DNA of 48,509 nucleotides from Chlamydiota bacterium (GTDB lineage Bacteria > Chlamydiota > Chlamydiia > Chlamydiales > Parachlamydiaceae): positions 1 through 48,509 of the forward strand of contig JABDDS010000001.1 in the NCBI GenBank assembly GCA_013287465.1. The letters run 5' to 3'. Below, piece by piece: positions 15,499 to 23,639 of the stretch (positions are counted from its first letter, which is position 1; every line of letters begins with the position of its first letter). The translations under genes and the position numbers were made by a program. Below the pieces are notes generated by a model, which was not told where the DNA came from, made no database searches, and saw nothing but the letters and a program-made list of their open reading frames with translations.

Positions 15499-17160
15499 AT
15501 GCATAAGAACAGAAACGCAAAGACGCAAAGGCGCAAAGACGCAAAGAAAGAAATTTCCCCCTCTTTGCGCCTTTGCGCCTTTGCGTCTTTGCGTTTCTGT
15601 TCTTATGCACAACGTCATCGTTACCAATTTCTTTTATGCCTGATACTAGCCCTTAAAACAGCATGCATGATATTCACAATCTTACATGCAGGCATCGGTC
15701 TCAGTCCCGATGAAGCTCAATACTGGACCTGGAGCCAATTTCTCGATTGGGGATACTACAGTAAACCCCCCGGAATCGCCTGGGAAATATGGTTAGGGAC
15801 CAAACTGTTAGGAAATACAGAACTAGGCGTCCGTGCCATCCCCCTTCTTTTAGGCAACCTCATCCCCATGTTAGTCTACTTTACTGCTTGGTGCTGCCGC
15901 TTACCCTCTCGTACCTGCTTCTGGGCAAGCATCATGATAGCCCTGACTCCAATTGGAATATTCGCCTCCCTTTTAGCAATCACAGATGGAGGAATGGTCT
16001 TCTTTTGGACCGCCGCCTGCGCTTGCATTGCCTACCACATAGAACGCAAACAACAACGATGGCTATATTTGTGGGTAGGCCTATGTGTACTCGCAGGGGC
16101 TCTTTTCAAATGGCCGATCTACTTTTTGTGGTTACTATTGCCTATCATCTCTCTATTAACCCCACAGGTTCGCTCCTATAAAATATTCTTGGGAATCATC
16201 GTCTCATTAGTAGCTCTACTCCCCACAATCTACTGGAATACAATCCATGAGTGGGCAACATTTAGGCATGTAGGAGCAACACTTGCAGGTGGGCATGAGT
16301 CAACAAAATCATTGATACAGCCATTAAGTGTTTTGGGCTTCCTCGGAGCGCAAGCAGCGCTCGTCTCTCCAATTTTATTCATACTCCTTTTGATGGCCTT
16401 CTGGACCATGTATCGGCAGTGGCATACAATTCCCACTGGAGTGCGTTTTTGTGGATCCATCGCCTTTCTTTCCTTAACAATCGGCACCCTCTGTTCATTT
16501 TTCATTAAAATACAAGGCAACTGGGTCATTTTTGCCTATCCAACAGCATTTGTTTTACTCAGTTGGTATGTTTTTGAAGAAGGAAAAGCACGGCAGCGAT
16601 GGCTCGCTGGAGGATTAGCGCTATCTGTCATCGTCAGTAGCATTTTGTTGACAATTCCCAAAATACAATCGAGTGGCTTTATGGGAAAAGAGATCTCCAT
16701 TCCCTATCGTATGAACCCATTCCGGCACAACGTAGGATGGGATAACCTTAAAATCGCTTTAGAAAAATCTGGGTATGACTTAAAAACAGATTTTCTTCTT
16801 TCCCACACCTACCAAACAACAAGTATTTTGAGCTTTTATGGTCCAGAACAAAAACGGGCTTACTTCATTAATCTAACAGGAAGACGAAAGAATCAATTCT
16901 CCTTTTGGCCTGGAATCGAACAAGAACAGCAAGGCAAAAAAGGATTTTTTATCGTCGTGGAAAATATCCCCCAACTCACCCGCAACTTAGACGAAATGAT
17001 TGAAACCTACAGTAAAGAAATGGCTAGTTATTTTGAAACCGTCCGTTTTGTCGACACTTACCCCCTTTTCTTTGCCTATGACAAAATGGCTAAAGGAGCA
17101 CTCATCTTCGAATGCACCAACTATAATGGCATGTTGCCACCAAACACCGATCAATATTAG
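15499..17160 (+). CDS. Family 39 glycosyltransferase-like membrane protein (PMT_2/ArnT type)
   Basis: An integral membrane protein of about 553 residues. The first periplasmic loop holds the acidic motif SPDEAQYWTWSQ and the downstream GYYSKPPG, characteristic of dolichyl/undecaprenyl-phosphate-sugar transferases of the GT39/ArnT group. About ten hydrophobic helices follow, then a soluble C-terminal domain of about 150 residues. It would transfer a sugar from a lipid-phosphate carrier to a protein or lipid A-like acceptor; the acceptor cannot be told. The ATG at 15499 is preferred to the GTG at 15475. Residues 1-37 are encoded by a palindromic repeat (15501-15608) read through in frame, so the original N-terminus has been replaced or extended. 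Confidence 0.8.
   Translation: MHKNRNAKTQRRKDAKKEISPSLRLCAFASLRFCSYAQRHRYQFLLCLILALKTACMIFTILHAGIGLSPDEAQYWTWSQFLDWGYYSKPPGIAWEIWLGTKLLGNTELGVRAIPLLLGNLIPMLVYFTAWCCRLPSRTCFWASIMIALTPIGIFASLLAITDGGMVFFWTAACACIAYHIERKQQRWLYLWVGLCVLAGALFKWPIYFLWLLLPIISLLTPQVRSYKIFLGIIVSLVALLPTIYWNTIHEWATFRHVGATLAGGHESTKSLIQPLSVLGFLGAQAALVSPILFILLLMAFWTMYRQWHTIPTGVRFCGSIAFLSLTIGTLCSFFIKIQGNWVIFAYPTAFVLLSWYVFEEGKARQRWLAGGLALSVIVSSILLTIPKIQSSGFMGKEISIPYRMNPFRHNVGWDNLKIALEKSGYDLKTDFLLSHTYQTTSILSFYGPEQKRAYFINLTGRRKNQFSFWPGIEQEQQGKKGFFIVVENIPQLTRNLDEMIETYSKEMASYFETVRFVDTYPLFFAYDKMAKGALIFECTNYNGMLPPNTDQY
15501..15608. repeat. AACGCAAAGACGCAAAG palindrome within the glycosyltransferase N-terminus
   Basis: A near-perfect inverted repeat: GCATAAGAACAGAAACGCAA with GACGCAAAG units in the left arm, and CTTTGCGTCTTTGCGTTTCT and TTCTTATGC in the right arm. 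Translated in the gene's frame it gives basic NAKTQRRKDAK followed by hydrophobic LRLCAFASLRFC. The same type lies at 24905-25035 and 27272-27476, with a half copy near 11575. Confidence 0.85.
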
Positions 17161-17195
17161 TAGGATATACTGCGGGGGCGGTGAATTGCTGAGAA

Positions 17196-17244
17196 AACAT
17201 AGAAAAACTTGACTTCTATGTATTTCTATGTTAATTTCTATGTT
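17196..17244 (+). promoter_or_regulatory. Promoter region with four TTTCTATGTT-type operator sites
   Basis: The decamer TTTCTATGTT occurs at 17223-17232 and 17235-17244. A one- or two-base variant lies at 17213-17222 and an inverted copy, AACATAGAAA, at 17196-17205. A TTGACT (17209-17214) sits between the inverted and direct copies, with TAATTT 17 bases later. The array lies just before the AlbA_2-type gene and looks like a repressor or autoregulation site. Confidence 0.5.
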
Positions 17245-17266
17245 AACCACAAATAAGAGGGTTCAA

Positions 17267-18622
17267 ATGCTTGAAGAACTTTTGTCTAAAAGCGAAGGAA
17301 AAACTCTGGAATTCAAAGAAAATTCACATTCGCTGCAAAAAATTATTCAGACTATCATCGCCTTTGCCAACACAGCAGGTGGAATATTACTGATTGGCGT
17401 TAAAAATGAGACAAAAGAAGTTGTTGGATTATCCAATATTTTGCAAGAAGAAGAAAAAATTGCCAACGCAATTGCTGATTCAGTTTCCCCTTTACTCATC
17501 CCAAGCCTCCAATTTTGTTCTTTTCGAGATCGAGATATACTCATTATTACAGTCCCTTATAGTCCAAATCTTTATCATTTAAAGTCAAAAGGAGAATTTG
17601 CTGGCACATTCATACGGCTTGGCTCCACTAATCGATTAGCAGATGCTCATATCATAACTGAAATACGACGTCTAAAAGAGCATACTTCCTTTGATCAACT
17701 GCCTGATTGTAAATACTCCCTTAGTGACTTTGATTTTGAGTTAGCTAAAAAATACTTCATCGATACCGGAAAAGTATTTACAGAGACTAAGGCAAAATCT
17801 TTAGAACTTCTCACGACACATCAATCAGAAACATATCCAACAAAAGGAGGTTTATTGCTTTTTGGAAAAGATAGAGATAGGCTTTTTCCAGATCCAATTG
17901 CTAGGATGATTCGCTTTGAAGGGATTTCTAAAAATTCGGCTATTGATGAACTAGAAAACAGAAGTCCATTGCCACAAGCGCTGGAGGAAATTTTAGCCTT
18001 TATTCGCAGACATACTTCTGTTAGCGCATCTATCAGGGATACAAAACGAGAAGAAATTCCTCAATATTCGCCGATAATTCTTCGTGAAGCAACAATGAAT
18101 GCATTAGTTCATGCAGATTATGCCAACCATCGTTCTCCTATTCAAATTGCAATATTTGATGATCGATTAGAAATCACAAATCCAGGAGCTCTACCTTTTG
18201 GCTTAAGCCTTGACACGGCCATTTCAGGAGTTTCTCAACTTCGAAATAAAGTATTGGGGAGAACATTTCGAGAACTTAAGCTCACCGAACATTGGGGATC
18301 AGGTCTAAAAAGAATGGTAGAAGCTTGTGAACAACAAAATATTCCTTTACCTAAATTTGAAGAATTGGATAACTTTTTTCGAGTCACACTTTATCCAAAA
18401 TTAACAAAAAGTATTCCTACAGCCTCATGGCAAAAACCAATTTTTGATTACTTCAAAAAACATGATAGGATCAACGCAAAAATTGCCCAAGAAATTTGGC
18501 AAGTCACTCGTCGTACAACCACCACTAGACTTAAAGAAATGTGTAATCAAGGATTGATCGTAGACATATCAACAAACCCAAAAGACCCTCAAAAAATATT
18601 TATTTTTAGCAAAAAGAGTTAA
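17267..18622 (+). CDS. AlbA_2-domain putative DNA-binding protein / ATPase regulator
   Basis: 451 residues from the ATG at 17267, which has AGAGGG five bases upstream. The N-terminal domain (residues 1-130) shows the AlbA_2/Schlafen-type signature: LEFKEN, then FANTAGGILLIGVKNE and IRLGSTNRLAD. The middle has a GHKL-type ATP-binding-like region (REATMNALVHADYANHRSPI, LEITNPGALP, HWGSGLKRM), as in the so-called RecG-like or divergent AAA_4 proteins. The C-terminus looks like a winged helix (NAKIAQEIWQVTRRTTTTRL). Such proteins are thought to be transcriptional regulators or defence-linked factors. The operator-like array directly upstream suggests autoregulation (inference). Confidence 0.8.
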   Translation: MLEELLSKSEGKTLEFKENSHSLQKIIQTIIAFANTAGGILLIGVKNETKEVVGLSNILQEEEKIANAIADSVSPLLIPSLQFCSFRDRDILIITVPYSPNLYHLKSKGEFAGTFIRLGSTNRLADAHIITEIRRLKEHTSFDQLPDCKYSLSDFDFELAKKYFIDTGKVFTETKAKSLELLTTHQSETYPTKGGLLLFGKDRDRLFPDPIARMIRFEGISKNSAIDELENRSPLPQALEEILAFIRRHTSVSASIRDTKREEIPQYSPIILREATMNALVHADYANHRSPIQIAIFDDRLEITNPGALPFGLSLDTAISGVSQLRNKVLGRTFRELKLTEHWGSGLKRMVEACEQQNIPLPKFEELDNFFRVTLYPKLTKSIPTASWQKPIFDYFKKHDRINAKIAQEIWQVTRRTTTTRLKEMCNQGLIVDISTNPKDPQKIFIFSKKS

Positions 18623-18716
18623 TTAGTCAAAAAAATTGAGATAACAAAAAACTATAGAATTTTAATTGCGTTTAGTATAAAATTTCGGAATTATATTAAA
18701 ATCATGGAGAAATAAA

Positions 18717-19484
18717 ATGATTAGCCTATTAGACAAGTACCATTCTACGGAATCGGCCAATGAAAAATATCAACTGATTAGAGAAACTTTTGGCGGACTC
18801 AGTTTTAGTCTAAAACCTCATAAAATGCCCTTCGCTATCAAAAACTTAATAGAGATTCAATTACAGGCAGAAAGTCATCCTATTACCGGAAGGATTGGTG
18901 CGGCTATGGATATTCTCTGCGGAATTTTCGATGCTATCTCGAAAACAATCACAATACTTATGCTATCGATACTCTTACCCCTTAATGTGGTGGCGACCAA
19001 ACCAATGGCTTTAATTGGGCCATGGATGCCAGAATGGGTTTACAAGGATGAACAAACTTACATTGCAAAATATCAAGAGGTTTATCAAATCTATAAAGAC
19101 ACATGGGTTGATCTTGGAGTATCACTGGCAACACCATTCCTTGGTCTTGCCAAAACTGTTAATCCAAACTTTTTTAGCGATCTCACGAATCAAATTACAG
19201 ACATCTACCTAGCGCGTGCCGACAGAGACAATGCAATATATGAAAACAACATTCTCGAATTAATAAAACCACAATTTGATAGTTTGTTATCCCCTAATCC
19301 TCTTTGGAAGTACGCAACACCTACATCACTTTTGCTGCAAATACCTATGGTAGAGACAGTCACATTTGATCCTATAAAGAAAAACATGAGTATTTTATGG
19401 AAAGAAGAGGCTCGCCCATTCCTTGAATCCGCTCGTGAACGCTTGCACAGCTTAGGAGTAGAAAACCTCATCGCCTCTGCATAA
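18717..19484 (+). CDS. Lineage-specific membrane protein, paralog 1 of 3
   Basis: 255 residues, preceded by GGAGAAAT. The conserved N-terminus is MISLLDKYHSTE. A central hydrophobic segment of about 45 residues follows (IFDAISKTITILMLSILLPL), then GPWMPEW, then the motif NPNFFSDLTNQITDIYLARA. The family is unknown to me. A hydrophobic block inside an otherwise polar short protein is reminiscent of inclusion-membrane or secreted membrane proteins, but that is only a resemblance. It is the first of three tandem paralogs with nearly identical starts. Confidence 0.6.
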   Translation: MISLLDKYHSTESANEKYQLIRETFGGLSFSLKPHKMPFAIKNLIEIQLQAESHPITGRIGAAMDILCGIFDAISKTITILMLSILLPLNVVATKPMALIGPWMPEWVYKDEQTYIAKYQEVYQIYKDTWVDLGVSLATPFLGLAKTVNPNFFSDLTNQITDIYLARADRDNAIYENNILELIKPQFDSLLSPNPLWKYATPTSLLLQIPMVETVTFDPIKKNMSILWKEEARPFLESARERLHSLGVENLIASA

Positions 19485-19542
19485 AAACGTGAATTTGAGT
19501 TAATTATCCAAAACTCGCAGTATTAATCGCAGGAGAAACCAA

Positions 19543-19986
19543 ATGATTAGCCTATTAGACAAATATCATTCTACCGAATCGGCCAATGAAAAATATCAAC
19601 TGATCAGAGAGACCTACACTGACTTTGGTTATCACGAGATGCCTCCCTCATGCCTTGGAATCGCATTGACAACCACCTTCCTTTCTCTTGCCAAAATCGT
19701 TAATCCAAACTTTTTTAGCGATCTCACCGATCAAATTACAGACATCTACTTAGCACGTGCCGACAGAGATAATAAATCATTTGAAAACGGACTATTTGAA
19801 GACTTAAAAGCTAAGTTGCCACCAGGTCCGCCCCCAACAGATTTAATATCTGCGCTAATGCGAGCACCCGGGATGGAAACAATCACTCTAGACCCCACAA
19901 AGAGGAGTTTAAAGATGGTAATGAAAGACGCGAAAACCGGCTCATCAACAACCTACGATGTAAATACCTTTCCCTTCCCTACATAA
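19543..19986 (+). CDS. Internally deleted paralog 2 of 3
   Basis: 147 residues. The first 23 residues are almost identical to paralog 1, even at the DNA level. After HEMP the sequence jumps to a segment equivalent to about residue 140 of paralog 1 (LAKIVNPNFFSDLTDQIT). The whole central hydrophobic segment is missing. GGAG lies before the ATG and the frame stays open, so a soluble short version may still be made. It ends in a different acidic/polar tail. Confidence 0.5.
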   Translation: MISLLDKYHSTESANEKYQLIRETYTDFGYHEMPPSCLGIALTTTFLSLAKIVNPNFFSDLTDQITDIYLARADRDNKSFENGLFEDLKAKLPPGPPPTDLISALMRAPGMETITLDPTKRSLKMVMKDAKTGSSTTYDVNTFPFPT

Positions 19987-20030
19987 ACTATTATTTTTAG
20001 GTCCATTGTTAAAAAAATAAAATTATCAAA

Positions 20031-21119
20031 ATGATTAATTTATTAGATAAATATCGCTCTACCGAATTACCAGAAGACAAATATAAACTCATTGAAGACA
20101 TTTTTTGTGGATTCGGTTCTCATGATATGCCTTTTGCATTCAAGATGTTAGTTCAAGTCCAATTATCAGCTGAAAGCCATCCCATTACCGGTAGAGTTAA
20201 AGCTCTTATCGCAGGTGCTTTAGGGGTTCTTACAGCTATTTCACAAATGGTTGTAGTCATTATGTTATCGGTGTTTATAGTTTTTAAAGCAGCGATGACG
20301 AAGCCAATGACCATCATCGGTCCCTGGATGCCAAAAACTGCTTATGTAGATGAACAGACTTATATTACAAACACCAAAAATATGTACGAACTCTTCAAGA
20401 ATGATTGCATCGACCTTGGAGTAAAGTTGGCAACACCCCTCCTTGGCCTTGCCAAAACAGTTAATCCAAATTTTTTTAGCGACCTCACCAATCAAATTAC
20501 ATACATATACTTAGCGCGTACCGACGGAAATAACAACGTATTTGAAAATAAACCACTCGAAATAATAGAACCTACTGTAGACGAATCATGTTCAAATGCC
20601 CCACCATCACCAGATTTAACATTCTTATTAATGCAAGCGCCTAAAACAGAAGAGGTGACCCTAGACCCTATAAAAATAACTCCGACTATTCCGCAAAAAG
20701 AAGAGGAACCCGCCCCCCTAATCCCTTTTGTACAAGCTCCCTCTCGAAAGGATGATGCTTCTTCAATATCTTTAACACTTTTAAAGTATGAAGAAATGTG
20801 GAGAGTATTAAAAAATTGGCCTCAGTATAAATACCTAACTAGACCAGTTTATAAATTCGTTGCTTCTCGTTCTAACACTGTCATTGGCACTGCAGCGAGC
20901 TTTCTTGCCGCAGATCTAATTGTACATCAATTATTGCCAAAAATAGCTAAATGTATTTTCAATACCGCTATGGAGAAAGATTTGCCCTGTAATTTTTCTT
21001 GGGATCCTGGTTGCTCTTTAATTTGGCTTTATGCCAGCTTACCAGTTATGTATGCTAAATATAAGAGAGAATTTACTCAAAACGTCGCAAAGCAGGGGAG
21101 CACATACGCTCAAGTGTAA
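20031..21119 (+). CDS. Extended paralog 3 of 3, membrane protein
   Basis: 362 residues. It shares the family N-terminus (MINLLDKYRSTEL), the central hydrophobic region, GPWMPK and NPNFFSDLTNQITYIYLAR. It then continues for about 160 residues not present in paralogs 1 and 2. That extension has a Pro/acidic linker and two more hydrophobic segments (about 285-305 and 328-345). No Shine-Dalgarno is evident before the ATG, which follows an AT-rich gap. It may be translated in series with the upstream copies. Confidence 0.55.
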   Translation: MINLLDKYRSTELPEDKYKLIEDIFCGFGSHDMPFAFKMLVQVQLSAESHPITGRVKALIAGALGVLTAISQMVVVIMLSVFIVFKAAMTKPMTIIGPWMPKTAYVDEQTYITNTKNMYELFKNDCIDLGVKLATPLLGLAKTVNPNFFSDLTNQITYIYLARTDGNNNVFENKPLEIIEPTVDESCSNAPPSPDLTFLLMQAPKTEEVTLDPIKITPTIPQKEEEPAPLIPFVQAPSRKDDASSISLTLLKYEEMWRVLKNWPQYKYLTRPVYKFVASRSNTVIGTAASFLAADLIVHQLLPKIAKCIFNTAMEKDLPCNFSWDPGCSLIWLYASLPVMYAKYKREFTQNVAKQGSTYAQV

Positions 21120-21169
21120 AAGTGGAGTTATCAAAATTAGAAATACGAACTGCAAAACAGAGACAAGAA

Positions 21170-21256
21170 TGGAAAGAGAGGGATTCGAACCCTCGATACC
21201 CTTACGGGTATGCGTCCTTAGCAGGGACGTGCTTTCGGCCACTCAGCCATCTTTCC
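21170..21256 (-). tRNA. tRNA-Ser (anticodon GCU)
   Basis: On the minus strand the sequence starts GGAAAGATGGCTGAGTGG. It has a type II fold: the acceptor stem GGAAAGA/TCTTTCC, an anticodon stem CGTCC/GGACG with loop CTGCTAA (anticodon GCT at 21220-21222), a long variable arm ATACCCGTAAGGGTAT, and the T-arm GAGGGTTCGAATCCCTC. The long variable arm and anticodon give serine. CCA is not encoded. The base at the discriminator position reads A, whereas bacterial tRNA-Ser usually has G. Confidence 0.95.
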
Positions 21257-21284
21257 TTAGTTCATTCATTCAACTGGAATGGGA

Positions 21285-21314
21285 ATCATACTCGTTGATC
21301 AATATTTCTTGCAA
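21285..21314 (-). promoter_or_regulatory. Promoter of tRNA-Ser
   Basis: On the minus strand TTGCAA (21309-21314) and TATGAT (21285-21290) are 18 bases apart, and the -10 box ends 28 bases before the tRNA 5' end. Confidence 0.4.
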
Positions 21315-21384
21315 CAACTAATTGGAAAATCCTTTAAGGATAAGTACAATTAAAGATGTAATTTAGATAATCCCTACCTTAATG

Positions 21385-21478
21385 CTACGCGAAGCGTTTG
21401 GAGTGCGAAAGTCCTCTTTCGCTTTGTTCTTCAGGATAAAGCGAAAGAGGACTTTCGCACTCCAAACGCTTCGCGTAG
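21385..21478. repeat. CTACGCGAAGCG palindrome, copy 2
   Basis: The core arms are the same as in copy 1, with the loop GTTCTTCAGGAT. It lies downstream of the 3' end of the bat operon (both on the minus strand), where a strong hairpin could help end transcription or protect mRNA. The bases CCTTAATG directly left of the core are shared with copy 6 at 40502. Confidence 0.85.
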
Positions 21479-21606
21479 TAATGGAACTGCTTCTAAATCG
21501 ACCCTTTTATATATCCTGCCGGCGAAGCCGATCCTGCTTATCCTGTTCTCATTTATTTCTATTATTCGGGCACGGGCTCGCACGCGGGCTCGGGCTCGAA
21601 AAGAAT

Positions 21607-22398
21607 TCATAGGAACCGAACGGAGTCCTTAGGAATATAACCCAAATCACCGTCGCTGGTCGAGACTTTCACCCATGAGCTTTTTTTCTCAATGTCAATA
21701 AGGTTAACAGTTGTTCCTGGGGGGATAGGGACGCCACTCACCTTTGCTGATTCCTTAGAGTCGCTACGACGCATCTCCACAGCATGGATGATCACCCCTT
21801 GAATGGGTGTCATATAATGTGCCCGTGCCAAACCCAACAAAAGGATTACCGAAATAAACACAAAGATAGTTTTCGTTTGTTTTAATAACGGATGTGGCAT
21901 CCACAGATAGCAAGAAGCAGCTATCAAAGCAATTATTCCAGATAAAGCAAACAATTGGAGTTCTTCAGGAACAGAGAAACGAACCATTGGAGTGAATGTT
22001 TTTTGCCAAAAAGTCGGTTGAGAAGCTTCTTCCTTCAACTGAAGAATTTCGTTGACCTGCTCAATGCTCTCCTGGACCATTTCTGATCGTGGCATCAACT
22101 GTTGCGCCCGCTTATAATAAAAAAGAGCTAACGGATATTCTCCCAACTGAAAATAGGTGTTGCCGATATTAAAGTAGAGTTTACCATCACCAAACTTGGG
22201 AGAATATTCCTGTTCCGCTGATAAATAAAGGGTCAAAGCATGATTAAAAGCTGCTTTCTTCTCAGCGACCGTTGTTGCCTTTTCTCCCTCAAAATAAAAA
22301 TTATTAGCTTCCTCAAGTTCATAGTGGGAACTTTTAAAGACAACGACCATCAATGCAACCAACAGCCCCATACAAATCAGATAGATGATAAATTTCAA
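21607..22398 (-). CDS. batE: BatE-like TPR/SH3 membrane protein
   Basis: 263 residues. An N-terminal membrane helix is followed by TPR-like repeats (residues 30-125; KLYFNIGNTYFQLGEYPLAL is a clear TPR). Two further membrane helices lie near 145-190. A C-terminal bacterial SH3 domain (about 200-263) contains VPIPPGTTVNLI and SSWVKVSTSDGDLGYIP. This matches BatE of the Bacteroides aerotolerance cluster. It is the last gene of the operon and its ATG overlaps the batD stop by four bases. Bat complexes are linked to stress tolerance of the envelope; the biochemical role is not settled. Confidence 0.8.
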   Translation of the reverse strand: MKFIIYLICMGLLVALMVVVFKSSHYELEEANNFYFEGEKATTVAEKKAAFNHALTLYLSAEQEYSPKFGDGKLYFNIGNTYFQLGEYPLALFYYKRAQQLMPRSEMVQESIEQVNEILQLKEEASQPTFWQKTFTPMVRFSVPEELQLFALSGIIALIAASCYLWMPHPLLKQTKTIFVFISVILLLGLARAHYMTPIQGVIIHAVEMRRSDSKESAKVSGVPIPPGTTVNLIDIEKKSSWVKVSTSDGDLGYIPKDSVRFL

Positions 22399-23639
22399 AG
22401 TACCTCCCTGACACGACGATTAATATCCGTATTATCAATCTCTTTATACTTTGAAAATTGTTTTTCATCCAGCTTTTCAAATAAAATAGAGATTTGATCT
22501 GCCATGTCACTTCGTTCATTAAGCAACATCGTCAACCCCCTCCTAAGCTCTGAAAAATAAAGAGGGGAGTCAGGAGGATAGCTCAGAGCTTTTTCCAATA
22601 CTTTCTTACTTGTCGGCATATTTCGTTTTCGCTGCAGCTCCCTAAAGTAGGCCCTCATTTGCACCTGGTAAAATAAACACCCAATTCCCATTGGAATCAA
22701 ACCGAGCACCCACCATGAACCAAGGAAAAGAGAGGAGGCATCTCCTGGTGTTAAATGAAAAATTGCATTAACAGGCGATGGTGCCGAGGAAGATGTGGGG
22801 ACCTCTGTTCGTTTGACAGGGGCAGGAGCAACCCCCTCAGCAGCAAGTACAGTAATTGGAATTGGTTGACTACGCAATACATGATACGTCAATGTCATGG
22901 GATTGAAAAAAGAAAATTCGATAGCAGGGATCTCTTTAATCGTTGCGTTAAGCGCACTCAAACGGACCGTTGCTGTCTTTGTGTGGTCGTTGACAACTTC
23001 AACAGGCGGAAGATCACTGACGCGGAAAAAACCAGTAAATCCCGGTTGACAGCAGACATCTGGCAATGGCACTTTTTTAATCGCGCTATCTCCGGTAATC
23101 GTCAAAATGAGAGCCAGCTCATCACCCACATGAAGGGTGCTATTTCCTTGTAATGCAGCCTTAAATGAAAACTCTTTACCCATAGCCCCATTAAAAGAAG
23201 CCGGTTTGTTTTGGCTAGGAAAAGGAAGAACCGTAATCGTAATTCCAGGGGACTCTGAAGAGAGTTTTTTGTCGATTTTGACTCTCTTGCCATTTTCATC
23301 TTTCTGATAGGCATATCCCTCGATCAATGAAGGAGGAAAAGAAAAAGAACCTGAAACAGCCGCTTCAACCTCTTGTGAAATGGCGGTGATATTCACTCCA
23401 TTTTCTGATGAATCGTTAAATTCCTTTTCCCCAACTTTAATCAGCCCCTGAGGGTCAAGTAAGGGCAGTTTTTCAGTGACTAACTCTATATCACCGCTAT
23501 AGTAATACCTATAAACCAATTTTGTCTTTTGTCCCGGATAAAGCGATGAAGGTCCCTCAACAGCCGATTTCAATACCAACGTAGGCTCTGCATACAAAAA
23601 GGAAAACGATGAGAGTAACACAAATAGAAAGATTACCAC
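22395..23639 (-). CDS. batD: BatD-like oxygen tolerance protein
   Basis: 414 residues with an N-terminal signal peptide (FLFVLLSSFSFLYAEP). Immunoglobulin-like beta regions follow (residues 25-270; DELALILTITGDSAIKKVPL is typical of BatD), then a Pro/Ala/Ser linker. One membrane helix lies near 305-325, and a cytoplasmic helical tail of about 85 residues follows. It is predicted to lie mainly in the periplasm, bound to the membrane. It overlaps the gene before it by seven bases and batE by four, so the operon is tightly coupled. Confidence 0.85.
   Translation of the reverse strand: MVIFLFVLLSSFSFLYAEPTLVLKSAVEGPSSLYPGQKTKLVYRYYYSGDIELVTEKLPLLDPQGLIKVGEKEFNDSSENGVNITAISQEVEAAVSGSFSFPPSLIEGYAYQKDENGKRVKIDKKLSSESPGITITVLPFPSQNKPASFNGAMGKEFSFKAALQGNSTLHVGDELALILTITGDSAIKKVPLPDVCCQPGFTGFFRVSDLPPVEVVNDHTKTATVRLSALNATIKEIPAIEFSFFNPMTLTYHVLRSQPIPITVLAAEGVAPAPVKRTEVPTSSSAPSPVNAIFHLTPGDASSLFLGSWWVLGLIPMGIGCLFYQVQMRAYFRELQRKRNMPTSKKVLEKALSYPPDSPLYFSELRRGLTMLLNERSDMADQISILFEKLDEKQFSKYKEIDNTDINRRVREVL

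Noticed and set aside
14916-15536. Extended 206-residue version of the minus-strand membrane protein
   Set aside because: The extra N-terminus is read through the TTTGCG palindrome and lacks a ribosome site. The ATG at 15404 has AAAGGAC.
21540-21600. CGGGCTCG-rich run near batE as a regulatory array
   Set aside because: It is short, imperfect simple-sequence DNA, similar to the run near 11640, with no defined unit or partner.
22755-23153. 132-residue plus-strand frame within batD
   Set aside because: It is antisense to batD, with a cysteine- and arginine-rich composition typical of shadow frames.
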